From assembly GCF_019399895.1 (NCBI RefSeq), contig NC_091864.1, positions 9,402,001 through 9,466,000 on the forward strand: a stretch of DNA of 64,000 bases, given 5' to 3'. The notes beneath the pieces are model-generated. The model saw only the letters and a list, made by a program, of their open reading frames with translations. It did no database searches and had not been told where the DNA came from. Below are positions 10,828-22,632 of this stretch, piece after piece. Source of the stretch: Cardiocondyla obscurior. Lineage: Eukaryota; Arthropoda; Insecta; Hymenoptera; Formicidae. How positions within the stretch are numbered: the stretch's first letter is position 1; each line of letters begins with the position of its first letter. A program made the translations under genes and the position numbers.

Positions 10828-13699
10828 ATGGACTCGAAACATCCGAAAACCGACTCAATGATCTGCGACGGCACCGTCAGTCGCTCGATCGAGATCGGTC
10901 TCCGCGTGATCGGAGTTTGGCCCGACTCGTCCTACATGGTCCTGCGCCGCGCCTTCTGGATGATCACCCTCACGTTAGCTCAGACTTTTCAGTATCGATA
11001 TTTCCTCATACATGTTCGCACAGATGACCTGTCACATCTGATGGATGGCCTTAGCACCACGATGTCCTATAGCCTCCTGCTGCTAAAGCTTACGATATTT
11101 TGGATCAATCGACGGTGAGTTCTGCCTATCTGGCATTTTTATCGATATACGTTAATGCGCAAAGTAGGCGAGAGAGCGATATTGTCATTATTAAGACAAT
11201 TCGAAAGGCAAGCCTTTCTTCCTAGGATATTCTACGACATTCTGACGATGATGGCCCAAGATCGGAACGATTGCGTGACCGAATGGGCCGTCTGCTCAAT
11301 GTCGAGGACAATCGACGTGTCACATCGGTCCTCGAATCTAATCATCGGCCTTTATTCGATGTCGGTGTTCCTTTACGGCACCGGCGTGCTTGTCGCTCAT
11401 ACCGACGATCCCGAAGAACAGCTCGCGGTACCGGCGCGAGAACTGTTTCTCAAAATGGAACTACCCTTTGAGTCTAACACATCTCCTGCATACGAGCTCG
11501 TCATGATCACGCAGTTTTTCCACCAGCTCGCTGCAGCCACGATAGTCGGTGTGTTTAACGCTTTGATTGTCTCATTGGTAAGTGAACAAATTTATCTTTC
11601 AATTAAAAAAAAATTCTTTTTGCTTTAAATTCATTAAAAAAAAAGAAAAAAAAATTGTAAATTAAATTCTGATTCTGCAGTGTTGATAAATTAAATTAAT
11701 GTGTATGACATTAAATGTATAATTACATCACGCGACGGAGCGGCATAATTTATATAAGTAGCTTAGTAGAATAATAAAATAATTCCGATCAGATTTCCTG
11801 CTTGTCGCGCCGCATTGTTTGCGGTAATGAATATCCCGTATCACGCGAGTAATAACTTACTAAGTTTACTTCATTTATGCGTAATGAAAAGCGTTCTGGT
11901 GAGTCTGATCGATAAACTATAAAGTGTAAGCATCTCCATATTTCTGGTTTTAATTTCTTCGTCCTGTCTGATATTATTAAAAGTCACGCGTAATTTCCTT
12001 TATTTTTTTTTATTTTTAAACTTAAATTATTTATTCCTTTGCGCATATTTATTTCCTAAAAAAGTTAATACATTTTTAATTAACGCTACGTTGTACTTTT
12101 TTAGTATTAATAATTTTATTAATTGTAAAAGTTTAATTCTAAGTATAATATAGTAATAGATCTTACTCGTATACTGTTTTTTTTTCTCGCCGATTGAATT
12201 TCACGCCTTAAGTTCCTTGTATTAAATTGTTGTAATATTGAGAGCGTGCTGCAGGGCGTTGACCGTTATTTTTAGATTCTTCATGTAGGTGGACAAATCG
12301 ATATAATGTGCCGGGGGTTGGTAGAAATCTCCTCGGGTGACGACGCGTTCGACCTGCGAAACTCAACTATCAAAGCTCTAATACGCCGACATCAGAGAAT
12401 TATCGCACTCTCGGCCGACATCGAGACTCTCTTCTCGTACATAGCTTTGATGCAGTTTTTGTGGAATACCTTGGTCATTTGCTGCCTCGGATTTCTAATC
12501 GTGACTGTGAGTGATATCACACGAAACCGGAGATCCACGCAGTTAATATATTTGCACCAATATCGAATTGCTGTTGTACGAAACATTTTTTATTTTTATT
12601 TATTTTTTTTTTTTTTATATTTTGCCGTCGATACGCAATAAAATAAAATACCTCGTGCAAGAGAATCCGAAATAATTGATAGAGCTCGGTGCGGACTTCG
12701 GAGCACTCTTACGCGGCTCGACAGCCGAATCGTTTGATATTATTATTTCGAATCGCGTTACAGGCAATCGGCGACACGCAGGGGACGACTATGCTGATTA
12801 AATCCCTTTTTTTCTATATCGTTATCACTTTGGAGGCATTCATATTTTGCTACGCTGGAGAGTATCTCAGTGCCAAGGTCCAAACAATGCATTTATAAAA
12901 TAATAATCCTTGTATAAGAATCCTTGTGGATTCAATTTATTAATATAAATAATCTTTTATTTATTAATATTTATTTATATAAATAATTAATATAAATAAT
13001 ATAAATAAACACCAGTCTTAATATGATTATTGCAAGAAGAATCGCGCGTGTGTTCATTTTTCATGTCAATTGCAAGTTTCGATATTTTTTTTTAAATAAA
13101 TCAGTAAATATTTAAACTGTAGAATAATTTTTTTTTTGTATTTGTTTTTCGAGAAATAATGCTGGCTTGTCTTTGTTTGAAATCTTTATCTAAGTAAATT
13201 AAACCATACACTCGGTTTCAGGGCAGAATGATTGGTGATGCTGCGTACGAGGCGAAGTGGTACAACTCGAATCCCACGCAGAGTCGTATTTTATTATTGC
13301 TGATTTTGAGATCGCAAAGAAAGTTAACTATTACCATTGGGAAATTTATGGACCTTTCTCTAGAACGTTTTACAACAGTAAGATGTGTTTCAGAACATTT
13401 GGCCGTATCTGTTATTTATTAAATTGAGTTTTGTAAAGGTATAGAGACGTACCACCGTCAATTTTGATTTAATTTATAAACCGAATAAAAGATAATATAT
13501 ATTTTGCTATGCTCGCAGAGAACGTATCGTTACTTTTTCTCGTTTGTTAAATTTTTACATCCATTTTGATATTTTTTATCGATAAAAATATTTCGCGCTT
13601 TAGTAGCTGTTATACAAAATACGACAAGTTCTACCTTCTTTCTTTTAGATTATTAAAGCATCGGCGTCTTATGTATCCGTGTTGCATGCTATGTCTTGA
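10828..13699 (+). CDS. OR-4: odorant receptor, six exons, 396 aa
   Basis: Coding exons: 10828-11114, 11226-11577, 12276-12506, 12764-12877, 13222-13377, 13649-13699, ending in TGA. Intron 2 is the longest ordinary one here (698 bp, AT-rich, no nested gene seen). Motifs: GVWPDSSY, TFQYRYFLIHV and MDGLSTTMSYSLL in exon 1; LKMELPFESNTSPAYE in exon 2; LHVGGQIDIMC in exon 3; FCYAGEYLSAK in exon 4; AAYEAKWY and RSQRKLTITIGK in exon 5; KASASYVSVLHAMS in exon 6. The N-terminus is about ten residues longer than relatives; a second Met at 10858 is an equally plausible start. Its exon 1 and exon 2 resemble OR-19 more than its neighbours, suggesting an older lineage flanking the local expansions. Confidence 0.91.
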
Positions 13700-14651
13700 A
13701 AGCTGTGTATAGGCGAAGAGGCAATACCCTCTGTGTATTTATGTAGTTATTACGTTATAAGAAACGCGACCTCTCGTGAATTCTAGCAACTCATTAACGT
13801 TCCACGAACGTGTATGGTTTTTATGTAAAAATACATCAATATACTTGGTTCGATTCGATAATCGCGCTGTGTGTGTGTGTGTGTTTTTTTATTTTTTAGA
13901 GACGGATGTCTCTGTACGCCGCCCGATGTCCTTATCTCATTATCGCTAAACTTTTACCTGCCACTCTCGATTTGTCCCCGCAAACTCATCTTCAACAACT
14001 CCCGCTCTTCTTCGAAAGTTATAAGTATTCCACGCACGCATTTAATGCTCACGTGCGGCCACCGCACGTACATTTGTCCTGCATCTTTAATGCAAATAAC
14101 GGACAACGACTGAGCGATGAATACACATGGTTGTATCAGACATTTTCGTTATTATTAGACGTCCCGTTATTTTTCTCTTTTTTTTTCATAATTATTGAGA
14201 CATCGTTCTATAGTTTTTACTCGCAATTTCTAAGAAAAAAAAAAAAAGATAAATATGACGCAAAGTGCACGATAAATAATTACTATCCAGCGCGCACACG
14301 GTGGGAGCAGCTGAGCGGGAAGTAGAATGCTAAATCCGTAGAATTTTGCAGTTTCGTTGAGACTTCTCGATCGAACGTCTCTGACTTGGGACCGTTTATC
14401 ATGCCGCGGCCAGAAATTTCTTTTAATCTACGACTCTTCGAGATTTAACGGTTCTCTGATACAATTTCGCGACTTGTAACTTCGGCAAAGAGCACTTCGC
14501 GCAATTCGGGCTGAATTACTTTATATTCGTAAATCATGTCGTAGTTTTACTTATTATGTAGACAGTGAGAGAAAAAAAAATAAAATAAAATAAAGAAAAA
14601 AATAATTCATCAAGAATTCACCGTTTACTCACCAAAAGAATCCTGAGCACG
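13700..14651. other. intergenic, OR-4 to OR-5
   Basis: A (GT)n run near 13868-13884, then an OR-5 upstream region conserved with those of OR-6 and OR-7 (octamer, T-rich tract, ATTATTGAGACATCG-like segment, TTTTGCAGTTTCGTTGAGA-like segment). Reading frames here are not receptor exons. Confidence 0.5.
14090..14097 (+). promoter_or_regulatory. ATGCAAAT octamer upstream of OR-5
   Basis: TTTAATGCAAATAACGGAC, 562 bp before the start. The same TTTAATGCAAAT string is found before OR-6 and OR-7 in matching context. ATGCAAAT is the classical POU-domain binding octamer; POU factors Acj6 and Pdm3 control OR choice in Drosophila. Its function here is inferred. Confidence 0.5.
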
Positions 14652-16376
14652 ATGGAGAACGAGGTAGATTCGATGACTACAGTATCGCGCTCAGTAGAAT
14701 ACGGCCTCCGTATGATCGGCGTATGGCCGGGCACGTCGTGCGCGATTCTACTTAAAGTCCTGAGCATATCGTCGATGATCGTGTTTCAAGTCTTTCAATA
14801 CCAGCACGTGATCGTGAATTTCGGCGAGGAGGATCTGACGATTCTCATGGATGCGCTAAGCGTAACTTTCGCTTACACCCTTTTGCTCATTAAGATGCTC
14901 ATTTTCTCGTTCAATGCTCGGTAAGCTTTCTCAACGCGATATGTCGAGCGCGAGATCTAACGATTCGCGTAAAAGGAACTCCTGCTTTTATTTCATTTTA
15001 AACCACCCTGCAAAATTGATTATTTTTATTAATTTCATTATCGTTACTGTATATAATTTCGACAAAACAAAGGTCTCTGATTTTTTTTCCATGCCCCCCC
15101 GAGTAACGTCTGATACTTTATTAAATAATTTATTATAGTCTACTGAACGAAATCATGAGATGTATGATCAAAGATTGGAAAGAGTGCGACATTTCCGGCG
15201 AGTACACGATGACCAGAACAGCTCACGTCTCTCGCTGGGTCTCTAACGTTATCATCTTCTCGCATATGACGTCAGTGTTTCTTTACGCGATAGGCACGTT
15301 AATGAAGATCAAAACCGAGAACCAAACTGACAATCGAGAGCTCATCATCAAAATGGAGATACCTTTCGAAATACAGAGCACGCCAGTACACGTAGCTGTT
15401 CTCGTTACGCAATTCATTCATCAGACGTGTGCGGCTGGCATGGTTGGCGTCTTGAATTCTTTGCTGATAATATTGGTAAGTTTTGCCTACGTGATTCGCC
15501 GACGCGCTTTTTGAAATTGCTAAAGTAAATGATCAACATTCGTCGCGGCGTTTTAGGTTCTTCATGTGTGCGGACAGATCGACATAGTTCGGCAGAAACT
15601 TAGCGAAATCACGCAGAAGACTATGGAACGCAAGAACGTTGGGCAGAACGTAAACGAGAGTATCATGAAGATGCTGATCGTCAGACATCAAGAAATCATC
15701 GGCTTCTCCAAGAACATCGAGGCTCTCTATTCGAACATCGCGCTAATACAGTTTGTATCAAATACTTTGGTGATTTGTTGCCTGGGATTCCTAATCGTGA
15801 TCGTGAGTACATTAAAGTAAGATTAATTCCCGCGAGATATAAAACAGCGGGAAAATTTCAGTCTATCGGCGCACCGGGCGGATCAATGATGCTGGTGAAG
15901 TCCGTGTTCTTTTACATTGTTATGAGCCTGGAGGCATTTATATATTGCTTCGTCGGCGAGCATCTTAGTACACAAGTCCGTATACAATATACTGTGTATA
16001 TTATATGCATATTGCTTTACAAAATAATCGTATTTCAGAGCGAGATGATCGGCGACTCGGCGTACGAGTCTCTATGGTACGAATTAAACCCGACTGAGAA
16101 GAAAGATATTCACATCGTGATCGTTAGATCGCAAAAGCATTTGACGCTCACAATAGGAAAAGTCCTGGAGCTCTCGTTGAAGCAATTTGCCAACGTAAGA
16201 ATTTAGCGAAGTAGAGAAAGCGATGACAAAAATGACTTATCGCAACAGTTTCGGCAATCATTTTTTAAATTGCCTTAGCGGAATATTTACCTACGGTAAT
16301 CATGATCGCTTCTGTCGTGTTATAGATCGTGAAAGCTTCGGCGTCGTACGTGTCGGTGTTGCATGCGATGTACTGA
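14652..16376 (+). CDS. OR-5: odorant receptor, six exons, 390 aa
   Basis: Coding exons: 14652-14920, 15139-15475, 15557-15802, 15862-15975, 16039-16194, 16326-16376, ending in TGA. Intron 3 is only 59 bp. Exon 1: TVSRSVEYGLRMIGVWPGTS and FQYQHVIVNF; exon 2: RLLNEIM, IKDWKEC, a shorter extracellular stretch with KMEIPFE; exon 3: VLHVCGQIDIVRQKLSEIT with an 82-codon exon, five codons longer than OR-6 and OR-7 because of the loop after the EIT motif; exon 4: CFVGEHLSTQ; exon 5: SAYESLWY, RSQKHLTLTIGK; exon 6: KASASYVSVLHAMY. An AATAAA sits at 16621. Part of the OR-5/6/7 expansion, which shares 5' and 3' flanks as well as exons. Confidence 0.92.
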
Positions 16377-17017
16377 GGCCTAAATGTACTTTGCGCTCCA
16401 CTTATATCTTCGCATGCGGAGACTATAGCGCTTTTACAGGATTGACAATTTTCCTGATCGAAGGCTCGATGGGGTTTCATATTGAACGAGTAAAGGGGCA
16501 AAAATATTATTTATCGAAGCATCAGCTCGCGATAATCGTACTTGATTTGTAGTGCATGGAGGTATAAATTTAACATTGACGTGCCCGATCGATGTACTTC
16601 GCCATATTCGACAAAATCGAAATAAAAGCATTTTTTAAAAACAAAGAATTTAATTTAATTTATTAAACGTTGCTGCTTAAATTTTTCCGCGATAATTAGA
16701 AGCGCGGCGTAAAATTTTATTGTACCAAAATAATGTTACAGTATTACGAAACATTTGATTTCACTGCAAAAAAAAAAAAAAAAAAAAAGTTATTCGGCAA
16801 ATTGTCTTTTGCGCCACGTGCTCAGCATCGTCGTCAAATCCTTCTCAGAATTACTCGTGGCACCAACTGTGATCTTTGCCACCGTTCTTGCCATCGCAAC
16901 GAACTCTCGAAGTACTCTTAGTTTCCTCCCTAACAAACTCCCCCAATATGCTTCCCCGACAGTGAGTACCTTTCAACCTTACTGCAAGCAGTTCTTGGAA
17001 GCTACATGCCTCGCTCA

Positions 17018-17031
17018 TTGCATTTTTAAAG
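17018..17031 (+). promoter_or_regulatory. orphan TTGCATTTTTAAAG element
   Basis: Exact match to the element found before OR-8 and OR-9. The preceding 200 bp also resemble the OR-8 leader (CCAACTGTGATCTTTGCCAC against CCAACTGCGATCTCCACG, then ATCGCAA-GA-CTC). No OR-8-type gene follows, so it may be a relic or a duplicated distal element. Confidence 0.5.
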
Positions 17032-17274
17032 AAAATGTGCAGCGGTCGCATCGTCACTCGGTGAACGGAGGGGATGACAACCACCGTTCACTTTCACTCC
17101 CCCTCTGATTTCCATAAATTTTTAATAATGCACAAAGTAAATTAAATATAATAATTTTTAAATTTAATTTGCCACGTGCATACTACTTCTAGTCTAGTAT
17201 TTGTCGAATTTGATGGATATTGATACTAAGCGTAATTTAAGCGTCTTAATATACGCAAGCGTCTTATATTTTTA

Positions 17275-17479
17275 ATGCAAATTTAAATGCGAGAATAATG
17301 AACCGAGGGACACGCGAAGTACATAGAAAACTTCGTGGTTCGTGGCTGTCTTTACCTGCGTCTTTTTCTTTTTTTTTTCTTTTTTTTTGTACCTATCGCA
17401 ATTATCGAAACATCGATTTATAATTTTTCTTCGTAATTTCTGAGATGGGAAGAAGTATAATGTGAATTACTTCTATTGG
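17275..17479 (+). promoter_or_regulatory. octamer and TATTGG box upstream of OR-6
   Basis: ATGCAAAT at 17275-17282, 428 bp before the start, followed at 17474-17479 by TATTGG in ACTTCTATTGGACGG, an inverted CCAAT box that matches the one in the orphan module near 57.55 kb. Confidence 0.45.
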
Positions 17480-17702
17480 ACGGCCGTAGTCGAGGTGGGG
17501 GTCACTCGAATGCTAAATTACGTGCATTCTGGTATTAGAATTTTACAGTTTTACCGAGATCTCTCGACCGATCGTACCTTAGCCAGGAAGTCGAGACCAC
17601 GATGTCGTAGGTGAAAATTTTACAAGGAAAAATTAATTAAAGTTCGTGATAAGCCACGCTACGGGAGTAATCGCAAAAGAATAATAGTTTTATTTGAGAC
17701 TG

Positions 17703-19557
17703 ATGAGTAACGAAAAGAAATCAGTGAGTACTATATGTCGCTCCGTGGAGTTTGGTCTTCGCGTAATCGGCGTATGGCCTGGCACATCATGTGCAATTTT
17801 GCGCAGAGTCTGCTATTTACTTTCGATGGCGGTGTTCCAGACCTTTCAATATCAGTACCTGATAATACACTTTAGTGAGAGCAACATTTTCCTCCTCATG
17901 GACGTGTTAAGCGCAACCCTGGTTTACACGCTATTGTTTATCAAACTGATTATTATTGTCTTCAACGTTCGGTAAGCTTATCTACTACGACGTGTATTGA
18001 GTGTAAAATAAAATATGACTGAAAAATTGTGCATTCTAGATTCTCTATTGTAGATTTCGAGATAATAACCGCGGGATATTAAACTCTTTGATTAATTTGG
18101 AAAATTAATCGGCGGATCTGAATTAATTTAATTGCTTCGAATAATATTTTACGAATAGTCGCCGACAATATTTTTATTGTTATTGTTAACTTTTTTTTTT
18201 TTTTTCTTATATAACTCGTAGACTGCTGGATGATATCGTAGCACACGTGAACGAGGATTGGAAGAAGCGCGACGTTTCGGATGAATACGTGATGAATAGA
18301 ATGGCTTACGTCTCTCGTTGGTTCTCCAATTTAATTATCAGCTCGCACGCAATATCGGTACTCCTCTATGCGGCCGGTACGTTGCTCAGGCACAAAAGCA
18401 GTAATCAAACCGACGCTCGAGAGCTTCTTCTTAAAATGGAGTTACCTTTCAAGATCGAAAGTACCTCGGTATATTTTACCATTCTCGTTACACAGTTTGT
18501 TCATCAAGTTAGCGCGGCTAGCATATTGAGTGTAATAAATTGCTTATTATTAAGTCTGGTAAGTTTGAATGCTTTTCTTAAACTATTCTAAAATTTATAA
18601 ATCAAAAATAATAGTAATAAAATAAAATAAAATACACATAACTCTAAAAAATTATTAAAAAATGTTGAGTAAGTACTTTAAAGATAGAAAATTAAATTAA
18701 TTGCGTATCATGATCTTTAGGTTCTTCACGTGTGTGGACAGATCGATGTAATGCGAGAAAAATTGTGTAAAATTACGCGGAGCAATATCAAACAAGACGA
18801 AAACAAAAGTATTGCAAAAATGCTAATTATTCGCCACCAGAAGATTATCTCTTTCTCCAATAATATTGAGACTCTCTTCTCAAACATAGCATTGGTACAG
18901 TTCGTGTCGAACACCTTGGTTCTGTGCTCTCTCGGATTTGTCATCGTAACCGTAAGTGCGCGTGAAATAATGCTACCTACCACACAAATATAAATCATTT
19001 AACATTTTTAGTCTATCGGCGTCCCGGGCGGGTTGCCTATGCTAGTAAAGTCCGTGTTTTTTTACATTTTAGTCAACGTGGAGGCGTTTGTGTATTGCTT
19101 TCTTGGCGAGTATCTCAGTACGAAAGTCAGTATGCGACATAATGCGTATATGAACTCTGGCGCACTTTCGATAATATAATGATTTTAGAGCAAGACGATC
19201 GGCGACGCAGCCTACGAAGCGCTTTGGTACGATCTGAACCCAGTACAGAATCGAGACATCCTGTTCATAATCGTGAGATCGCAGAAGTATCTGTCGCTCA
19301 CGATCGGGAAGGTCGCGAATCTTTCGCTGAAACAATTTACCAACGTAAGAATTTATAGCAAAGCGGTAAAATTTACTAGTGGAGGTGCATTCGCGGTGTA
19401 AAATTTTATGCGATTTATGTGATACTTTGACATGACCGAGTGACGATTTTTAGTCGCTTTTCCGGTCAGCAAAACGACGACCGTAATTGCTTCTATCATG
19501 TTGTAGATCGTGAAAGCCTCGGCGTCATACATGTCGGTGTTACACGCGATGTATTGA
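17703..19557 (+). CDS. OR-6: odorant receptor, six exons, 385 aa
   Basis: Coding exons: 17703-17971, 18222-18558, 18721-18951, 19012-19125, 19189-19344, 19507-19557, ending in TGA. The first true ATG is at 17703 (MSNEKKSVSTICRSVEFG), aligning with the OR-7 start. Intron 3 is 60 bp and intron 4 is 63 bp. Exon 1: GVWPGTSC, TFQYQYLIIHF; exon 2: NEDWKKR, KMELPFKIEST; exon 3: VLHVCGQIDVMREKL; exon 4: CFLGEYLSTK; exon 5: AAYEALWYDLN, RSQKYLSLTIGK; exon 6: KASASYMSVLHAMY. AATAAA at 19783. Middle member of the OR-5/6/7 set. Confidence 0.92.
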
Positions 19558-20769
19558 AGCCTAAACATACTTTATGTTCCACTTATATCTTCGCGTGCAG
19601 AAGGATATAGTACTTTTACTACCGTTAGTCGGTTACGTGATTAGCAATTTTCCTATTCAGAAGTTCGATGGGGTTTTACGTCGGATGTACGAGAATAGAG
19701 ATGTGATTTATATTAGAAGATTAACTCGTGATAAGCAGTGCGAAGCTCATCTTCTTGATTAATGTATTCCGAAATTGTTAACAATAAAATAAAAGAATTT
19801 AATTAAACATTTAATTTTATTTTACACCGCTTTGAATTATGCAGTTAATGATTAAACTGTAAATATGTTAAATGTGCGAACGCGTGTACATTAGGCAGTT
19901 AATTAATATATTTTCAGAGTTTACATATTTTTTTTATCATAAATATAATTTTATTTTTCTCTGGCAAAATTATTTTCTGGCACGTTGGATTTGATTCTAA
20001 AAATTCATCGTCGTTTTTCTTCGATTGAAATAAAGGCTGAGTTAAAATCAGCTGTGTTCGCGATACCTGATCATTTCCACGTTTCGATTGTGCTAAATTG
20101 CAATGTTGAGCTTCATGGAATAACTAAAATTCGTTAGTCTCGATGCATGATGGTCAACATTTACCGTGCATTTTTAATGCAAATAACGAACGGAAGACAA
20201 TCAATACGCACACGAGGGTGCGCAAGTTCTTCATGGCTATCTCTACCTGTTCTTTTTTTCTTTTTTTTTTTGCAGCTGCGGTAATCGTCGAAATGTCAGA
20301 TTATTTACTCGCAGTTTCTAAGCTAAGAGAATACAAAAAAAAAATTGATGAGCAAGATATTTTCTATTGATCTACATGACATGACAACTGTGAGGTGGGG
20401 GAGGCGTACTGAATTCACAGAACTTTACAGTCTCGCTGAGGTCTTTCAATCGACTGGACATCCACCGATGACTGTCTAACCGTTACTGAGTTGAATTATC
20501 GATTATGCCGCGATTAGAAATTTCAGAATACATTTATAATCGATGACGCTATAAAACACACATCAAACCTATTAAAGTTCAACTCGCCATTATTATTATA
20601 TTAAATAGCTCTTGTTGACGAAATTGATTTTTTCTTAATTTAATATGTAACATAAGATTATTTTTCTCGTGATAAAAATAAGCGAGAAAAAGTCTACCTA
20701 AATCGAAGTATTAGACTTAATTACTTTCAGTCAGCTAGTGGTATCTCAAGATTAATTTCGTCGTGCTTA
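19558..20769. other. intergenic, OR-6 to OR-7
   Basis: 3' flank of OR-6 (19561-19670) matches those of OR-5 and OR-7. A conserved OR-5/6/7-type upstream block starts with the octamer at 20177 and continues through a T-rich tract to about 20480. No coding remnant seen. Confidence 0.5.
20177..20184 (+). promoter_or_regulatory. ATGCAAAT octamer upstream of OR-7
   Basis: GTGCATTTTTAATGCAAATAACG, 593 bp before the start. It combines the TGCATTTTTAA string of the OR-8-type module with the octamer seen before OR-5 and OR-6. Confidence 0.5.
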
Positions 20770-22632
20770 ATGAGTAAGGATAGAGAAACAGCGAATGTCG
20801 TGTGTCGCTCTGTTGAGCTCGGACTGCGACTGATCGGCGTATGGCCGGGAACGTCATACGCAATTCTGCGTCGAGTGTGCTGCATAACTTCAATGGTGGT
20901 GTTTCAGACTTTTCAGTATCAGCATTTGATCATGCACTTCGGCGAAAAAGACCTCTTGCTCCTCATCGACGTGCTAAGCATAACTATGGCCTACAGTCTC
21001 GTACTAATTAAATTAATTATCTTCGCGTTTAACACTCGGTAAGCTACTTCATTTCGGTTTTATATTCGCATTTATAAATATGATTTGCGTGATAAAGTTA
21101 CGTCGAGTTGTACGCTTTTAATTTCAAATTATGAACATAAAAAGACAGAACTTCTTTTTTTTATATATTAAGTAAATCACGATTTTCCAATAAAATTTTT
21201 TTTTTTGCGAAGTAATTGTTTCTCGTGTTTCTATGAGACTGTAAACATCGTAAACGTTTCTAAATAATCGTTGTAGTCTGCTGAATGCGATCATAGTGCG
21301 ACTAGCTGATGACTGGAAAGAGCGCGAGACTAGCGACGGATACACGATGACGAGAACGACGTACATCTCCCGACGGATTTCCAATTTCATGATTGCCCTG
21401 TACGCGCTCTCGGTGTTCCTTTACGCGACCGGCACTTTGCTGAAGTACAAAAGTAACAATCAGACCGACACCCGAGAGCTGATTCTTAAAATGGAACTGC
21501 CTTTCAAAATCAAGAGCACGTCGGTGCACGTAGTCGTACTTATCATACAATATGTTCACCAGACTTGTACGGCTAGTATGGTAGGCGTAATAAATTCTTT
21601 ACTAATAACATTGGTAAGTTTTTAAACATTATTCCGTAATCAGTTTCTGAAAATTACAAAAAAGAAAATAAATAAATTTGTGAACTTTGATCCACTAAAT
21701 TCACTTAAAAAAAAAAAAAAAAAAAAAAAAAATGTAACAAATATATTAACAATAATTTAGCTTGTTTTCTATTTAATAAATAAACTGTGCTATTTATAAC
21801 GTTTAGGTTCTTCACGTGTGCGGTCAAATCGACATTGTGCGGCAGAAGCTGAGTGAAATCACGCGAAAGAACGTCAAACTAAGTGGGAACGAGAGCGTTG
21901 TGAAAAGGTTAATCATTCGGCATCAAAAGATCATCGATTTTTCCAAAAACATCGAGGTTCTCTTCTCAAATATCGCGCTAATACAATTCGTATCGAACAC
22001 TTTGGTGATATGTTGCCTGGGGTTTCTCATCGTCATTGTAAGTACGCGTGAAATGACGTAACTCGTTCAAAATATAAATCGTCAAAAATTTTCTAGTCGA
22101 TCGGTGCACCGGGCGGCTCATCGATGCTAATAAAGTCAGTCTTCTTTTACATTGTGATCAGCATGGAAGCGTTTATATTCTGTTTCGTCGGCGAGTATCT
22201 CAGTTCGAAGGTTAGTACATTATGAAAAACGCAGGCGGGGGTGATACGCTAAGATTAATTCGCGCGTTGCAGAGTCAAAAGATCGGTGACGCGGCATATG
22301 AATCGCTTTGGTATCAGCTGAACCCGAATCAAAATCGGGACATCCTGATTATGATCATCAGGTCGCAGAAGCATTTGACGCTCACGGTCGGGAAGGTCAT
22401 GGATCTCTCGCTCAAGCAGTTCGCTAGCGTAAGAAAATCGCCGATGCAATAAGAGCTACCGAGAGATGCTACGTTTGTAGGCGGATTGTTAACGCGAATG
22501 ATGCGAACGATGCTCGAGCAGCCAGGCAAACATTCTTTAATCGCTTGTGACGACAGTAATTGCTTTTCCGTTGTGTTGCAGATCGTGAAAGTCTCGGCGT
22601 CGTACGTGTCGGTGTTACACGCGATGTATTAA
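20770..22632 (+). CDS. OR-7: odorant receptor, six exons, 385 aa
   Basis: Coding exons: 20770-21038, 21277-21613, 21807-22037, 22097-22210, 22273-22428, 22582-22632, ending in TAA. Intron 3 is 59 bp, intron 2 contains a long poly-A. Exon 1: VCRSVELGLRLIGVWPGTSY, TFQYQHLIMHF; exon 2: RLLNAIIVRLADDWKER and KMELPFKIKST; exon 3: VLHVCGQIDIVRQKLSEIT; exon 4: FCFVGEYLSSK; exon 5: AAYESLWYQLN, RSQKHLTLTVGK; exon 6: KVSASYVSVLHAMY, with Val for the usual Ala after Lys. AATAAA at 22903. Same exon sizes as OR-6. Confidence 0.92.
21707..21732. repeat. poly-A tract
   Basis: Run of about 26 A residues in intron 2 of OR-7; assembly or sequencing length may be unreliable here. Confidence 0.85.

Larger units (their letters stand above)
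16377..17702. other. intergenic, OR-5 to OR-6
   Basis: Begins with a 3' flank (about 16380-16480) conserved with those of OR-6 and OR-7. Then a poly-A tract (about 16768-16788) and a block at about 16800-17100 that resembles the upstream region of OR-8, not of OR-6, including TTGCATTTTTAAAG. The OR-6 octamer follows. No coding exon identified. Confidence 0.55.

Noticed and set aside
17694..17702. TTG-initiated start for OR-6
   Set aside because: Not an ATG; the ATG at 17703 matches the OR-7 start.
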